IMG/VR virus record: IMGVR_UViG_3300033143_005424
Span: 1 to 44,789 of that record
Strand: one strand, 5' to 3'
Length of the DNA stretch: 44,789 bases
DNA from: a virus
Part shown: in pieces, positions 1-7,772 of the stretch
Layout: each line of letters starts with the position of its first letter
Position numbering within the stretch: the stretch's first letter is position 1
Translations under genes and position numbers: made by a program
Notes under the pieces: model-generated
Told to the model about the DNA's origin: nothing
Seen by the model: only the letters and a program-made list of their open reading frames with translations
Databases searched by the model: none

Positions 1-1347
1 TCTTCAGCATGGTTTACTAATAACACAACACCTACTATCTCATTTACATCTGTTACATTTGATGTTGATGATAATGGTTCAGATGAAGATTATGCTATTA
101 CTATTGATTGTAAAGCTAATCCATTAACAGAAGTATATGAATGGATTAAATATGCAACAAGAAATGGCGAAACAACTTCCGATCTTGATGAAATTAATGG
201 CGAGAGATATATTGGTGGTGAAGTATATTTAAAAACAACTACCATGACTAATACTCTATCCGAAGGAGAAAGTGTAACTCAAGCAACTTCAGGAGCAACA
301 GGAGTTGTTATTTCTTACAACTCAGCAAATGAAGTAATTCTTCTTAGAGATGTTAGAGGAACATTCACTACTGGATATCAAGTTGATTCAGATGATAGTA
401 GTGCTACTTTCACACCTGATCTAGCAGCTTCTACTTTCGCTCCAAAAACCGCTTCTCCATTAGGAACATTCGCTGGAGGAACATTCTTTGGTGCTCGTGG
501 TGTTCTTCTTGATAATTGGAAAACAACAGATGAAAACTCATTTATCCTTACACCTATTGAAGGTGGAACCAAACAAAGACCACAAGCGTTTATTATTGAG
601 GTAACTGGACTTGATGGTGGTGCTGAAACATCTGCATTACATGATAGAGTTTCAGTATTTCGTCTTGCAACTTCTGGTGGAATTATTGAAAAAGATGAGT
701 ATGATTGTACAACTAGTGATACTACTACAGGTGAAAATAATATTGTTGTTTCTGGATCTATTACACAGGATACACCTGGTAAATCTACTGGAGGATCATT
801 AGTATTAGTTGACGATCCTGATGGATTGGGAACTGAATATAAAATAAGATATTCTGGTTGGAATGGTAGTATATTTTACTTAGCTAATGTTGTTGAATTT
901 GTAACAACAGGAACTAATACAGATACTCAAGTTGAATATTCAGGTGGAGCGTTTAATACAGATGTTAAACGTGGAGATTTAGTTTATAACCGAACAGAAG
1001 ATTTAATTGGATATGTTAAAACTGTAAATTCAGATACAGTCCTAACACTTGAAGGTGATGGTATTGCAGGAAATACAGTTGGAGATGCAGTTGAAATAAA
1101 CTGTGTTCCTAAAGATATTACATCTGTTGATAATATATACGTTCCTTTTATTGATAAAGTTGCTACAGCTGCCACAGAAAGTGTATCAGTTATTTTTGTA
1201 GCAACTGTTTATTATAGAGTAAAAGTAAGAAACACAAGAGCAGCCACTAAAATAAAACCATATAGTTCTGATGGTACTGTTGCTACATCTACATCGAATC
1301 AAAGTATTCCAGTAATTCGTACGGAAGATACTATTATAACACCATAA
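1..1347 (+). CDS. Virion structural protein, tail/fibre-like (5' partial)
   Basis: The frame is open from base 1, so the gene starts outside the window; 448 codons are visible. The first ATG (244) is internal, with no ribosome site, and the upstream codons read as a continuous protein of the same composition. The product is rich in Ser, Thr, Gly and Asp, has no membrane segment, and contains a GESVTQATSGATGVV stretch. From family knowledge, similar Gly/Thr turn repeats are common in phage fibres and decoration proteins. It heads a same-strand run of structural genes, and the next ribosome site begins 3 nt after its stop. A virion role is inferred from composition and context; the exact component is not recognised. 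Confidence 0.6.
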   Translation, partial: SSAWFTNNTTPTISFTSVTFDVDDNGSDEDYAITIDCKANPLTEVYEWIKYATRNGETTSDLDEINGERYIGGEVYLKTTTMTNTLSEGESVTQATSGATGVVISYNSANEVILLRDVRGTFTTGYQVDSDDSSATFTPDLAASTFAPKTASPLGTFAGGTFFGARGVLLDNWKTTDENSFILTPIEGGTKQRPQAFIIEVTGLDGGAETSALHDRVSVFRLATSGGIIEKDEYDCTTSDTTTGENNIVVSGSITQDTPGKSTGGSLVLVDDPDGLGTEYKIRYSGWNGSIFYLANVVEFVTTGTNTDTQVEYSGGAFNTDVKRGDLVYNRTEDLIGYVKTVNSDTVLTLEGDGIAGNTVGDAVEINCVPKDITSVDNIYVPFIDKVATAATESVSVIFVATVYYRVKVRNTRAATKIKPYSSDGTVATSTSNQSIPVIRTEDTIITP

Positions 1348-1358
1348 GGAGATTATTA

Positions 1359-1562
1359 ATGGAAAGTGGATTTAGTGTAGAGTCTTTGGAAAATGGCATC
1401 CTTGCGTGTAAGAAAAATATCAAAACATTTGAGGATGCCATTGATCGGGAAAGAGAAACTATAAAAGAATATCATGTGATGATTGAAACTATTGAGGAAA
1501 AAGCAAGAATTGAAAAACAAAAAGAGAAAATGAAATCACAGATTAAAATTGAAAGGGACTAA
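1359..1562 (+). CDS. Small coiled-coil protein (67 aa), unknown
   Basis: An AAGGAG site lies directly upstream of the ATG at 1359. The product is short, highly charged and almost wholly helical in character, with Glu/Lys heptad-like runs from about residue 15 to the end. There is no signal peptide or membrane segment. It sits 11 nt after one structural gene and 7 nt before another, so it is probably co-expressed with them, for example as a small assembly or linker protein. No family is recognised. Confidence 0.6.
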   Translation: MESGFSVESLENGILACKKNIKTFEDAIDRERETIKEYHVMIETIEEKARIEKQKEKMKSQIKIERD

Positions 1563-1569
1563 TTAAAAA

Positions 1570-3003
1570 ATGGCTGAAATATTAGTATATCCTAATTTAA
1601 ATCCACGAATAATTATGGTCTTAGCTCCGACTACTGAAATTACAATGCAAGAATTGGTTGATCTAGTTAGAGCTTATGAAGATTCTAATATGGGTATGTA
1701 TTATCCTTATTTTCTATCTTCTTCTGGTAAAGAAGATCTAGGTGGTGGAGTCTCTGTAGGAATAACTGTAAACTTAATTAATTCTAAACTTAGATTCCAA
1801 GCAAGACCAGATCCTTTAGAAACTGGCATTTGTACGATGGATAATTTAAGGGGAAATATATTAACTGCAACTGGCGGAGATTTTATTAATAGTGTAATTT
1901 ATGCTGGGTGTACGGTTTTTAATTATACGACTGCTGCAATGGAAACTGTTATTGATGTAACTGATTCAACCTCTTTGATTTCTTTTGGTCTTCAAGCAGG
2001 AACTAGACAAACATGGTTGGATGGAGATTTATACTCTATTTATCCAAATCCTCTTTGTAATGTTTCTGGTGGAAATTTAGTTGCTGTTGATTCGAATGGA
2101 GCTGCCATGGATCCAATAATGCCTTCTCCTAATAATTATATAGTTCGTGCCAGTTCATCTTCTTCAACATTTCAAGACATTGAGGCAATTCAATATAGTT
2201 CATATCAAAATGCTGTTTGGGTAGATTCAAATAGTTCTTTGTATGGAACTGCCTATCCTTCAGGAACAAGAGAATTTCCAGTTAATAATATTGTAGATGC
2301 AGTTTATATAGCAAATGAAAGAGGGTTTGATGCTCTTCAAATTCTTTCAAGTATGTCAATTGGCAGTAATATCAATATAACAGGATTTAAATTAATAGGT
2401 AAATCTCATACTAATACTATTATTGTTATTTCTGCAAATGCTCAATGTGAAAATATAACTATTGAAAATTGTAATGTTTCAGGAGTCTTGGATGGAGGTA
2501 CTCATATAACTAAATGTATTGCTGGAAATTTAACTTATGTTAATGGGCATATTCATGAATCTGGATTGATAGGAGTTATTACTTTGAATGGAAATGAAGA
2601 TGCTGTGTTTGCTAATTGTTATACTATAGATCAAGATGATCCAATAACTATTAATATGGGTGGATCAGGTCAAAGTTTGGCAATGCCTAATTATTCTGGA
2701 GTAGTGACAGTTACAAATTTTTCCGATTCAACATCTGAAATAGGTATAGGATTACATGCTGGGCAAGTAAATTTAGAACCTTCAATAACCGCTGGGTCTA
2801 TTATTATTAGTGGTACAGGAATGTTAAATGATAATACAACAGGAACAACCATTGTAAATAGTGTTGGTTTAATTAATACACAAAATATAGCAGATTCTGT
2901 ACTTCGAGAAATTTTATCTGATCATATTTCAGAAGAAGGATCCTTAGCGTATGTTATAAATAGAATTAAAAAAGAAACAGGTTTAATTCCGGGGTTGATG
3001 TAA
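1570..3003 (+). CDS. Virion protein with beta-helix-like body
   Basis: The 477-aa product has an N-terminal region (1-60) containing an EITMQELVDLVRAYED helix. From about residue 215 it has a stretch of the type 'YPSGTREFPVNNIVDA', followed by repeated short beta-strands with many Asn/Ile/Gly/Thr (about 250-420) that look like a right-handed beta-helix. The C terminus (440-477) is helical. From family knowledge, the GTxxFPVNNxxDA segment before parallel beta strands is common in phage tail-fibre and appendage proteins. Two Asp-Ser-Thr-Ser tetrapeptides occur here, as in many other virion genes of the window. A tail appendage is inferred; enzymatic activity cannot be judged. Confidence 0.6.
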   Translation: MAEILVYPNLNPRIIMVLAPTTEITMQELVDLVRAYEDSNMGMYYPYFLSSSGKEDLGGGVSVGITVNLINSKLRFQARPDPLETGICTMDNLRGNILTATGGDFINSVIYAGCTVFNYTTAAMETVIDVTDSTSLISFGLQAGTRQTWLDGDLYSIYPNPLCNVSGGNLVAVDSNGAAMDPIMPSPNNYIVRASSSSSTFQDIEAIQYSSYQNAVWVDSNSSLYGTAYPSGTREFPVNNIVDAVYIANERGFDALQILSSMSIGSNINITGFKLIGKSHTNTIIVISANAQCENITIENCNVSGVLDGGTHITKCIAGNLTYVNGHIHESGLIGVITLNGNEDAVFANCYTIDQDDPITINMGGSGQSLAMPNYSGVVTVTNFSDSTSEIGIGLHAGQVNLEPSITAGSIIISGTGMLNDNTTGTTIVNSVGLINTQNIADSVLREILSDHISEEGSLAYVINRIKKETGLIPGLM

Positions 3004-3004
3004 T

Positions 3005-3346
3005 ATGGGAATAATATTTACTAAACCAACACCCGGAGCAAGTGGAGGGAGTGGAGTATATTCTCAAAGTGAAAAACTTGCTCTTGAAATGGAAATGGCA
3101 TTTAAAGCGCTTAACATTAACGTATATAAAGAGTTTACCTATGATAGTACTAGTGAAAATTTAATAACAATTGAATATTATACCGATACTGGAAAAGGTA
3201 CACAATTATTTACTACTGATTTATCATATAATACTTCATCTCAATTAACATCAAGTAAATTAACCAGAAACTCTGATTCGGTAACTTTGACTAAATCATT
3301 TATATATGATGGAGTTGGGAATTTAACAAGTATATCAAGGAGTTAG
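3005..3346 (+). CDS. Small virion-type protein (113 aa), unknown
   Basis: The gene begins 1 nt after the previous stop, so translation is probably coupled; the ribosome site is weak. The N terminus is Gly/Ser-rich (PTPGASGGSGVYSQSEK). The rest is a string of beta-strand repeats ending in YDGVGNLTSI, which resembles a single Rhs/YD-type strand repeat. It contains a Tyr-Asp-Ser-Thr-Ser motif. The Gly-rich N terminus resembles that of the 71-aa product two genes downstream. A virion component is likely from context; the function is unknown. Confidence 0.5.
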   Translation: MGIIFTKPTPGASGGSGVYSQSEKLALEMEMAFKALNINVYKEFTYDSTSENLITIEYYTDTGKGTQLFTTDLSYNTSSQLTSSKLTRNSDSVTLTKSFIYDGVGNLTSISRS

Positions 3347-3349
3347 TAA

Positions 3350-3847
3350 ATGTATATTTTATCATTCTTTACAGAAAGTGGAGTTCCTAAAACAGGTCTT
3401 TCAACAACCGTAACTGTAAGGGAAGTTCCAGCTGGAACAATCGAAGTTAATGGAGAAGCCATGTTGGAACTTGGAGATGGTTTTTACTATTATGACTTTA
3501 CAACCTATGATTATACAAAAGATTATGCAATTTTAGCAGATGGATCGGGTACATTGGTAAATGCTGAAAGATATCAGGCATCCGGGAATGAAAATTTTGT
3601 TGAAGATATAAATTCTGTATTAACAGAGAATTCTCTTTTACAAAGAATAGTAGGACTTTTACATGAGAATATTTTCATTGATACTCCAGTATACGATGAA
3701 AATAATAATTTGGTTTCTGCTAGAGTTAGAATTTATTCAGCTGCTGGTTCTGTAGGAACTGATAGCGATATAATAGGTACTTATACCATAACATCAACTG
3801 GGGATGGACCTGGAAAATTTACTAATTGGTCACAGGTAATCGTATAG
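3350..3847 (+). CDS. Virion-type protein with beta-sandwich-like N terminus
   Basis: The ATG follows an AAGGAG site that overlaps the upstream stop region. Residues 1-85 read as an immunoglobulin-like or carrier-domain strand pattern (GVPKTGLSTTVTVREV, then GDGFYYYDF). Residues 95-118 form a helix, and 120-165 a second small beta domain. From general knowledge, such modules are frequent in phage fibre or baseplate accessory proteins. No enzymatic motif is visible. Its place among structural genes supports a virion role. Confidence 0.5.
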   Translation: MYILSFFTESGVPKTGLSTTVTVREVPAGTIEVNGEAMLELGDGFYYYDFTTYDYTKDYAILADGSGTLVNAERYQASGNENFVEDINSVLTENSLLQRIVGLLHENIFIDTPVYDENNNLVSARVRIYSAAGSVGTDSDIIGTYTITSTGDGPGKFTNWSQVIV

Positions 3848-3857
3848 GAGATTATTT

Positions 3858-4073
3858 ATGTCTGTATCAATATCTACTATGGGTATGTTCCAACCAGCAG
3901 TAGGTACATCCGGTGGTGGTGGAGCTATTATACAGGTTGAAAAAGACGAAGAATCTCCACCTATGATCATGGTAAAAGGGGTGTACGAAGAAGAACAAAA
4001 AAATAAAAGACAAAATGAGTTTATAATAGTTAAATCAGTAAAAAATGGGGAGATACATAATGTTAAAACTTAA
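3858..4073 (+). CDS. Small Gly-rich/charged protein (71 aa), unknown
   Basis: An AGGAG site precedes the ATG at 3858. The N-terminal third is Gly/Ser/Met-rich (MGMFQPAVGTSGGGG) and the remainder is charged and helical. The last 14 nt overlap the start of the next gene, suggesting translational coupling. No family is recognised. Confidence 0.5.
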   Translation: MSVSISTMGMFQPAVGTSGGGGAIIQVEKDEESPPMIMVKGVYEEEQKNKRQNEFIIVKSVKNGEIHNVKT

Positions 4074-4737
4074 TATAAATAATCCTAAACCTTTGACTTT
4101 TGAGATACAATTATCGGGTATTAATCCAGATATGTTAAGTGGATATTTAAGATTTGAAATTGAAGAGGTAGAATATGGGTTTCCTGTAGAATTTGGGTCT
4201 GAAAGTATCTCAGTTGAAATTCCTCCTTTATCAGGAGTTGTTAATACTGAATTAAAAGAAGGTGATATATTAACTGGAAAACTCGAAGTTAATGGGAATG
4301 GGCATTTTTTAACTCCGTGGGAAGGGGAATTTACTGTAGCAAATCCTGTTAAAATGGAAGCTAAAGTATATGAAAAAGATGATAATGAAATTGTTTCAGA
4401 AGCTCCACAAATTAGTGTTAATACAGTAGTTGCTGAAAAGAAAAATAAATATACCAAAGAAAAATTAGTTGAAAGTAAACCTCAAAAATCAACTAATAAA
4501 AAGAAAGTTGTTAAGGAAGTTAAAAAGGTTATTCCTGAAAAAGCTAAACCTAAAGTTAATCTTAATAATATCACTGAAAAAGATATCTATAAATTTATGA
4601 CTTATATGGGAACTAAGAGCGAACCTATTCAAAAAATAATTTATGAACAATGTGAAATAAAAGCTGCATCTGATGAACCTAAAAAGATTTTTAAAGAAGT
4701 TTATAAAGTATTAAACAAAAAAAATAATGAGAACTAG
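4060..4737 (+). CDS. Virion-associated protein: beta domain plus Lys-rich tail
   Basis: The ATG at 4060 was chosen because GGGGAGA lies 8 nt before it; an in-frame ATG at 4045 has no ribosome site. Residues 1-105 form a beta-rich domain of the type LTFEIQLSGINPDMLSGYLR. Residues 105-165 are a Lys/Glu/Val-rich low-complexity linker, and 170-225 a small helical domain. The mix of one folded domain with a basic flexible linker suggests a core, scaffold or decoration protein, but this is inference. It ends inside a bidirectional terminator, closing the first plus-strand block. Confidence 0.5.
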   Translation: MLKLNINNPKPLTFEIQLSGINPDMLSGYLRFEIEEVEYGFPVEFGSESISVEIPPLSGVVNTELKEGDILTGKLEVNGNGHFLTPWEGEFTVANPVKMEAKVYEKDDNEIVSEAPQISVNTVVAEKKNKYTKEKLVESKPQKSTNKKKVVKEVKKVIPEKAKPKVNLNNITEKDIYKFMTYMGTKSEPIQKIIYEQCEIKAASDEPKKIFKEVYKVLNKKNNEN

Positions 4738-4751
4738 GCCCATTATTTTTT
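4719..4751. terminator. Bidirectional intrinsic terminator
   Basis: AAAAAATAATG at 4719-4729 pairs with CATTATTTTTT at 4741-4751 across an 11-nt loop. T-runs follow on both strands. It lies between convergent genes and contains the stop codon of the plus-strand one. Confidence 0.75.
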
Positions 4752-5066
4752 ATTTCTTAGTTTTTTAACTGAAATAGGATGTATATCTTTACCTTCTAAC
4801 TCCCATAGTTGACACTGGAGTTTCATAATATCCTCTTCTTCAATACAGTCACATTCACATGTAAAGATGGTTATTCCATTATCAAGTTCTATTCCAGAGC
4901 AGGGAACATCTATGAACTTGAATAACCGAGAATTATGACCAATTACCTTTCTAGGAGCTTTCTGCCCAATACAAGTTCCGAATCCTATTATTCCTATGGA
5001 TTCATCATTTTTAATTATAGCTCCGTATCTCTTACCTTTTATAAATTCCAATTTATAAAGGTCCAT
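4743..5066 (-). CDS. Unknown protein (107 aa)
   Basis: This is a soluble, mixed alpha/beta product beginning MDLYKLEFIKGKRYGA, with a Gly-rich segment (SIGIIGFGTCIG) and a Cys-containing acidic stretch (TCECDCIEEEDIMKL) near residues 71-85. The start overlaps the upstream minus-strand gene by 14 nt and has no ribosome site of its own, so translation is probably coupled. The Cys cluster could bind metal, but the spacing is not a standard zinc ribbon. No family is recognised. Confidence 0.6.
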   Translation of the reverse strand: MDLYKLEFIKGKRYGAIIKNDESIGIIGFGTCIGQKAPRKVIGHNSRLFKFIDVPCSGIELDNGITIFTCECDCIEEEDIMKLQCQLWELEGKDIHPISVKKLRNKK

Positions 5067-5325
5067 GTTTTTTTAATTTAAATGTAATTGGTTTTAAATA
5101 TCTTGATACTTTACTTCTGAATTTATTATGACTAAAATTTCTCCAGGTAATAAAAACTTCATTCCCCCCTTTAGGAGTGTAAATCAATCCCCCCTTACCT
5201 ACATCCCATCTTACTACATTTTGATCTGCTGCAAAAGCTGAAACAGAACGGTGAATAGAAAGAATACCATACACAAGATCTGATATTTTTGGCAGCGGGT
5301 GTAAAACACATAATTCTTTGGACAT
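5053..5325 (-). CDS. Unknown basic protein (90 aa)
   Basis: The start MSKELCVLHPLPK was chosen because AAAGGGGG lies just before it; the frame could extend 13 codons further upstream but without a ribosome site. The product is basic toward the C terminus (KVSRYLKPITFKLKKHGPL) with a central Trp/Gly-rich segment (RWDVGKGGLIYTPKGG). It heads a two-gene minus-strand unit whose likely promoter is the CTATATATATTAAT element 40 nt upstream. No family is recognised. Confidence 0.6.
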   Translation of the reverse strand: MSKELCVLHPLPKISDLVYGILSIHRSVSAFAADQNVVRWDVGKGGLIYTPKGGNEVFITWRNFSHNKFRSKVSRYLKPITFKLKKHGPL

Positions 5326-5364
5326 ATATCCCCCTTTAAAATTGTGGTAAAACATTCTTTTCAA

Positions 5365-5400
5365 TTATTAATATATATAGTTATTGAGAACAAAAATAAA
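5365..5400. promoter_or_regulatory. Divergent promoter region (A)
   Basis: TTATTAATATATATAG at 5365-5380 (minus-strand reading CTATATATATTAATAA) is followed by GAACAAAAATAAA at 5388-5400. The same pair recurs near 12414 and 23474. The AT element faces the minus-strand gene at 5325; the GAACAAAAATAAA element faces the plus-strand lysis-type genes. Promoter function is inferred from repetition and placement. Confidence 0.55.
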
Positions 5401-5416
5401 AAAGGAGACCTATATT

Positions 5417-5662
5417 ATGTATGAAGATGGTTGGTGGACAGGCGTATTTAAAAAAATAATTGAAACTTTAATATCAGTTAAAGTACTAACTATTATTGCT
5501 CTTCTAACTGTATCTACAATGATGGTATATGCTGGAAAAATGGATGGTGATACATGGGCGGCAGTTAATGGTGGAGTGATAAGTACTGTTTTCGCCCTGC
5601 GAGAAGGATTTAAAATAACAAAGGTGAAATCTGACGACGATTCGAAAAACATAAAAGTTTAG
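5417..5662 (+). CDS. Small membrane protein, holin candidate
   Basis: The ATG at 5417 follows AAAGGAG; an earlier in-frame ATG at 5384 lies within the presumed leader and was not chosen. The product is 81 aa, with a strong membrane segment at about 18-41 (VLTIIALLTVSTMMVYAG) and a second weakly hydrophobic segment at about 45-65 (WAAVNGGVISTVFALREG), then a charged C terminus. Size, topology and position before a coiled-coil membrane protein and a spanin-like lipoprotein fit a holin. No signature proves it, and no endolysin is visible nearby. Confidence 0.5.
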   Translation: MYEDGWWTGVFKKIIETLISVKVLTIIALLTVSTMMVYAGKMDGDTWAAVNGGVISTVFALREGFKITKVKSDDDSKNIKV

Positions 5663-5673
5663 GAGAATAAACC

Positions 5674-6003
5674 ATGTCTGGAGCAATAACAGTATTATAT
5701 GGTTTCTTGGGATGCGGTGGGTTAGCTGCGATTGCCTATTTTGTGACACAGAGTATAGGTAAAAAAGGAGCTGCTTTAGATGCAGTTCATAAAATGACTC
5801 AAAAATTGGGTCAACAAAAAGTAGCTAATATTGAAAAGAAACAAGAACCCATAAGAAAAAAGATTGAGGAAAATGAAATATTAGCAGAAGAAACTCGAGA
5901 GAAAATAAAAAAAATAAAGGCAAAAGCAAACAAACAAATTATCAAGACATTGAAAGAAGATGATTTTGTTAAGTTAGTTGAAAAGGAGAATGACTTATGG
6001 TAA
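5674..6003 (+). CDS. Membrane-anchored coiled-coil protein, Rz/i-spanin-like
   Basis: The 109-aa product has one N-terminal membrane segment (about 4-26, GAITVLYGFLGCGGLAAIAY) followed by a long Lys/Glu-rich coiled coil (about 45-95). This layout fits an inner-membrane spanin subunit. The downstream lipoprotein gene begins inside its last codons (ATGGTAA), the close coupling often seen for Rz/Rz1 pairs. However, the partner itself looks like a complete single-chain spanin, so this one could have another role in the cell envelope. Confidence 0.45.
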   Translation: MSGAITVLYGFLGCGGLAAIAYFVTQSIGKKGAALDAVHKMTQKLGQQKVANIEKKQEPIRKKIEENEILAEETREKIKKIKAKANKQIIKTLKEDDFVKLVEKENDLW

Positions 6004-6533
6004 AGATAAAAAAATTTATGATTTTTATATCCCTTATCATATTCACATTTTTCCTGGTGTCATGTGCTTCGTCGCCTACATTTTCTCCAAAAAAAATGCC
6101 AGAACTTAAGTTTGAAAAAACTCCTTCTTATGAACTGGATTTATCTAAAGTACCTAAAATTGAAAAACCTATTAAAATATGGGTTGATGAAAATTTCGAT
6201 AGGGTTGATATTAATAATGCTAAATATCTTGTTTTAGCAAAACCAGAATATGCAAAATTTATCGCTCAGTTAGGTCTTAAAAAAATGTATAAGGATATTT
6301 CATTACATCAAGAAATATTGATTAATCAATATATAGATAATATAAATGCTTTAAAAGAGTATTTAGCTTTAGAAAGAGCTAAGGCTGAAGAATATAGACA
6401 ATTATGGATTGATTCTGAAAATTCGTATAGGCATGAACAACAGTTACATGCTCAAGATAATGCTGTACATAAAACAATGATCGGAATAGGTTATATTGGA
6501 ACTATTGCAGCTCTGATTTTATTTGCCTTATAA
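5997..6533 (+). CDS. Lipoprotein with C-terminal membrane anchor, u-spanin candidate
   Basis: The 178-aa product has a lipoprotein signal (residues 1-23) with lipobox LVSC and Ala after the Cys, favouring outer-membrane sorting. A Pro/Lys-rich extended part follows (30-65), then a helical region (about 90-155) and a C-terminal hydrophobic segment (about 160-178, MIGIGYIGTIAALILFAL). From knowledge of phage T1 gp11, a lipid-anchored N terminus plus a C-terminal inner-membrane segment in one chain is the layout of unimolecular spanins, which fuse the two membranes at lysis. The gene overlaps the preceding coiled-coil gene. It implies a Gram-negative host. Confidence 0.55.
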   Translation: MVKIKKFMIFISLIIFTFFLVSCASSPTFSPKKMPELKFEKTPSYELDLSKVPKIEKPIKIWVDENFDRVDINNAKYLVLAKPEYAKFIAQLGLKKMYKDISLHQEILINQYIDNINALKEYLALERAKAEEYRQLWIDSENSYRHEQQLHAQDNAVHKTMIGIGYIGTIAALILFAL

Positions 6534-6551
6534 ATGAAAGGAACATGTTTA

Positions 6552-7121
6552 ATGAATTACACAGAAAATGTGAAACAGTTATTAAAAGAAAATATGTCTG
6601 AAAGAGGATATTCCTTATGGGAAGGTATTAATAAAATGCTTCCTAATATTTGGGAATTACCAACATCTTCAACTAAAAAATATCATTTAAAAGAAGATGG
6701 TAGCTGCCCTGATAATGCTGAACATACATTTGAAATGTTGTATGCATGTGTTAAATTATTTAGAATGTACGATGTTAAATCTAAAACATCTAATGCTGAT
6801 ATGTTTTTATTTGCCATTTCATTTCATGATTTGTATAAATACGGCAAATTTGGGAGTCAAGTTCACACCAATGGGAAGCATGATAAATTAATGGCAGATT
6901 TAATACAATCAAATAAAGCTACATTTTTAAAAATATTAAATGAAAAAGAATTTGATCTTATGGTTAAAATGATAAGATTTCATTCAGGACGATGGAGTAC
7001 AGACGTAGGTAATATAAATGAATTTGATTTCAATGATTATCCTGCAGAAGTTCAATTTATTCATATGTTAGATATGATGTCTACAAAAGATCTAATTAAA
7101 ATATGGAAAAAAGATTTATAG
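6552..7121 (+). CDS. HD-domain phosphohydrolase-like protein
   Basis: The ATG at 6552 was chosen because AAAGGA lies upstream; an in-frame ATG at 6534 directly abuts the previous stop and lacks a site. With this start, His58, the His92-Asp93 pair in FHDLYKYG, a later His (105 or 110), a RFHSGRW motif and a C-terminal HMLDMMS Asp fit the spaced metal ligands of the HD superfamily. These enzymes usually hydrolyse phosphomonoesters or nucleotides; the substrate here cannot be told. It follows the lysis-type genes but has no obvious tie to them. Confidence 0.65.
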   Translation: MNYTENVKQLLKENMSERGYSLWEGINKMLPNIWELPTSSTKKYHLKEDGSCPDNAEHTFEMLYACVKLFRMYDVKSKTSNADMFLFAISFHDLYKYGKFGSQVHTNGKHDKLMADLIQSNKATFLKILNEKEFDLMVKMIRFHSGRWSTDVGNINEFDFNDYPAEVQFIHMLDMMSTKDLIKIWKKDL

Positions 7122-7148
7122 GATTAAAAAATATAAGAGGAATAATAA

Positions 7149-7769
7149 ATGACTTTAGCATCTACTGCTCTTGTACCAGAGTTACAGTATTTTTTTAATT
7201 ATTTCGTTAAACATTCCTCTGTTAATTTAAATGGTGTTCCGTTTCCATCCCCAATAGGTGAAATATATATGGGGCAAAATAGTTTTATAGAAATGCTTTT
7301 TAATGATTCATATGAAGAGATTGAATATCAACATTTATATTATGAAGATACATCGAGAGGTTCGTGGCCAGGTGTTGTTAAAAGTAGACTTTTAGTGTAT
7401 CCAATGTCAGCAAAGTATTTTCAAATAGCTCCAAACGATACGACTGGCTCAAATATTTTTACATTAGTTGATGATGATTTAACTTTATTAGATACACTTT
7501 TACAATATAGAATAGATTCAACATCCGTTACAATAATAGATTCTACTTCCAACACTTTTGTATCTGATGTATTATATGCCAATTATGATAGTCTTTCAAG
7601 TAATTTGTCAAAATTAATTTTTCTTTATTTAGATTTACAAATTTATGAAAATACTGATAATTTTAATAATAGAGTATTGGTTTCATCAGCAGAAAGTACT
7701 TTAGAGAATATGTATGAAACCTATGTTTTAGATATGTTTTTCAATATAATTTCTGCTAGAGGAATTTAA
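7149..7769 (+). CDS. Virion/tail protein (206 aa), unknown
   Basis: The ATG follows a weak AGAGGAAT site. The soluble product has an N-terminal helical region (8-22), a Pro/Gly loop (VPFPSPIGEIYMG) and a mixed body with two Asp-Ser-Thr-Ser motifs (about 123-138), a tetrapeptide shared with many virion genes here. It ends 3 nt before the gpI-like gene, so the two are surely co-expressed, suggesting a baseplate or tail-completion role. No family is recognised. Confidence 0.5.
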   Translation: MTLASTALVPELQYFFNYFVKHSSVNLNGVPFPSPIGEIYMGQNSFIEMLFNDSYEEIEYQHLYYEDTSRGSWPGVVKSRLLVYPMSAKYFQIAPNDTTGSNIFTLVDDDLTLLDTLLQYRIDSTSVTIIDSTSNTFVSDVLYANYDSLSSNLSKLIFLYLDLQIYENTDNFNNRVLVSSAESTLENMYETYVLDMFFNIISARGI

Positions 7770-7772
7770 TTT

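Noticed and set aside
611-802. Leu/Ile-rich open frames inside the structural genes (for example 611-802, 6697-6891, 14241-14441, 32993-33223)
   Set aside because: They lie wholly within strong coding genes in another frame, have no ribosome sites, and their hydrophobic low-complexity composition is the usual shadow of AT-rich coding DNA.
4035-4457. Minus-strand frames opposite structural genes (4035-4457, 5410-5652, 10590-10868, 24177-24374 and similar)
   Set aside because: They are antisense to well-supported genes, lack ribosome sites and show no recognisable protein features.
6552-7121. HD protein as the phage endolysin
   Set aside because: Its motifs are those of metal-dependent phosphohydrolases, and it has no peptidoglycan-hydrolase signature or binding repeat, despite following the lysis-type genes.
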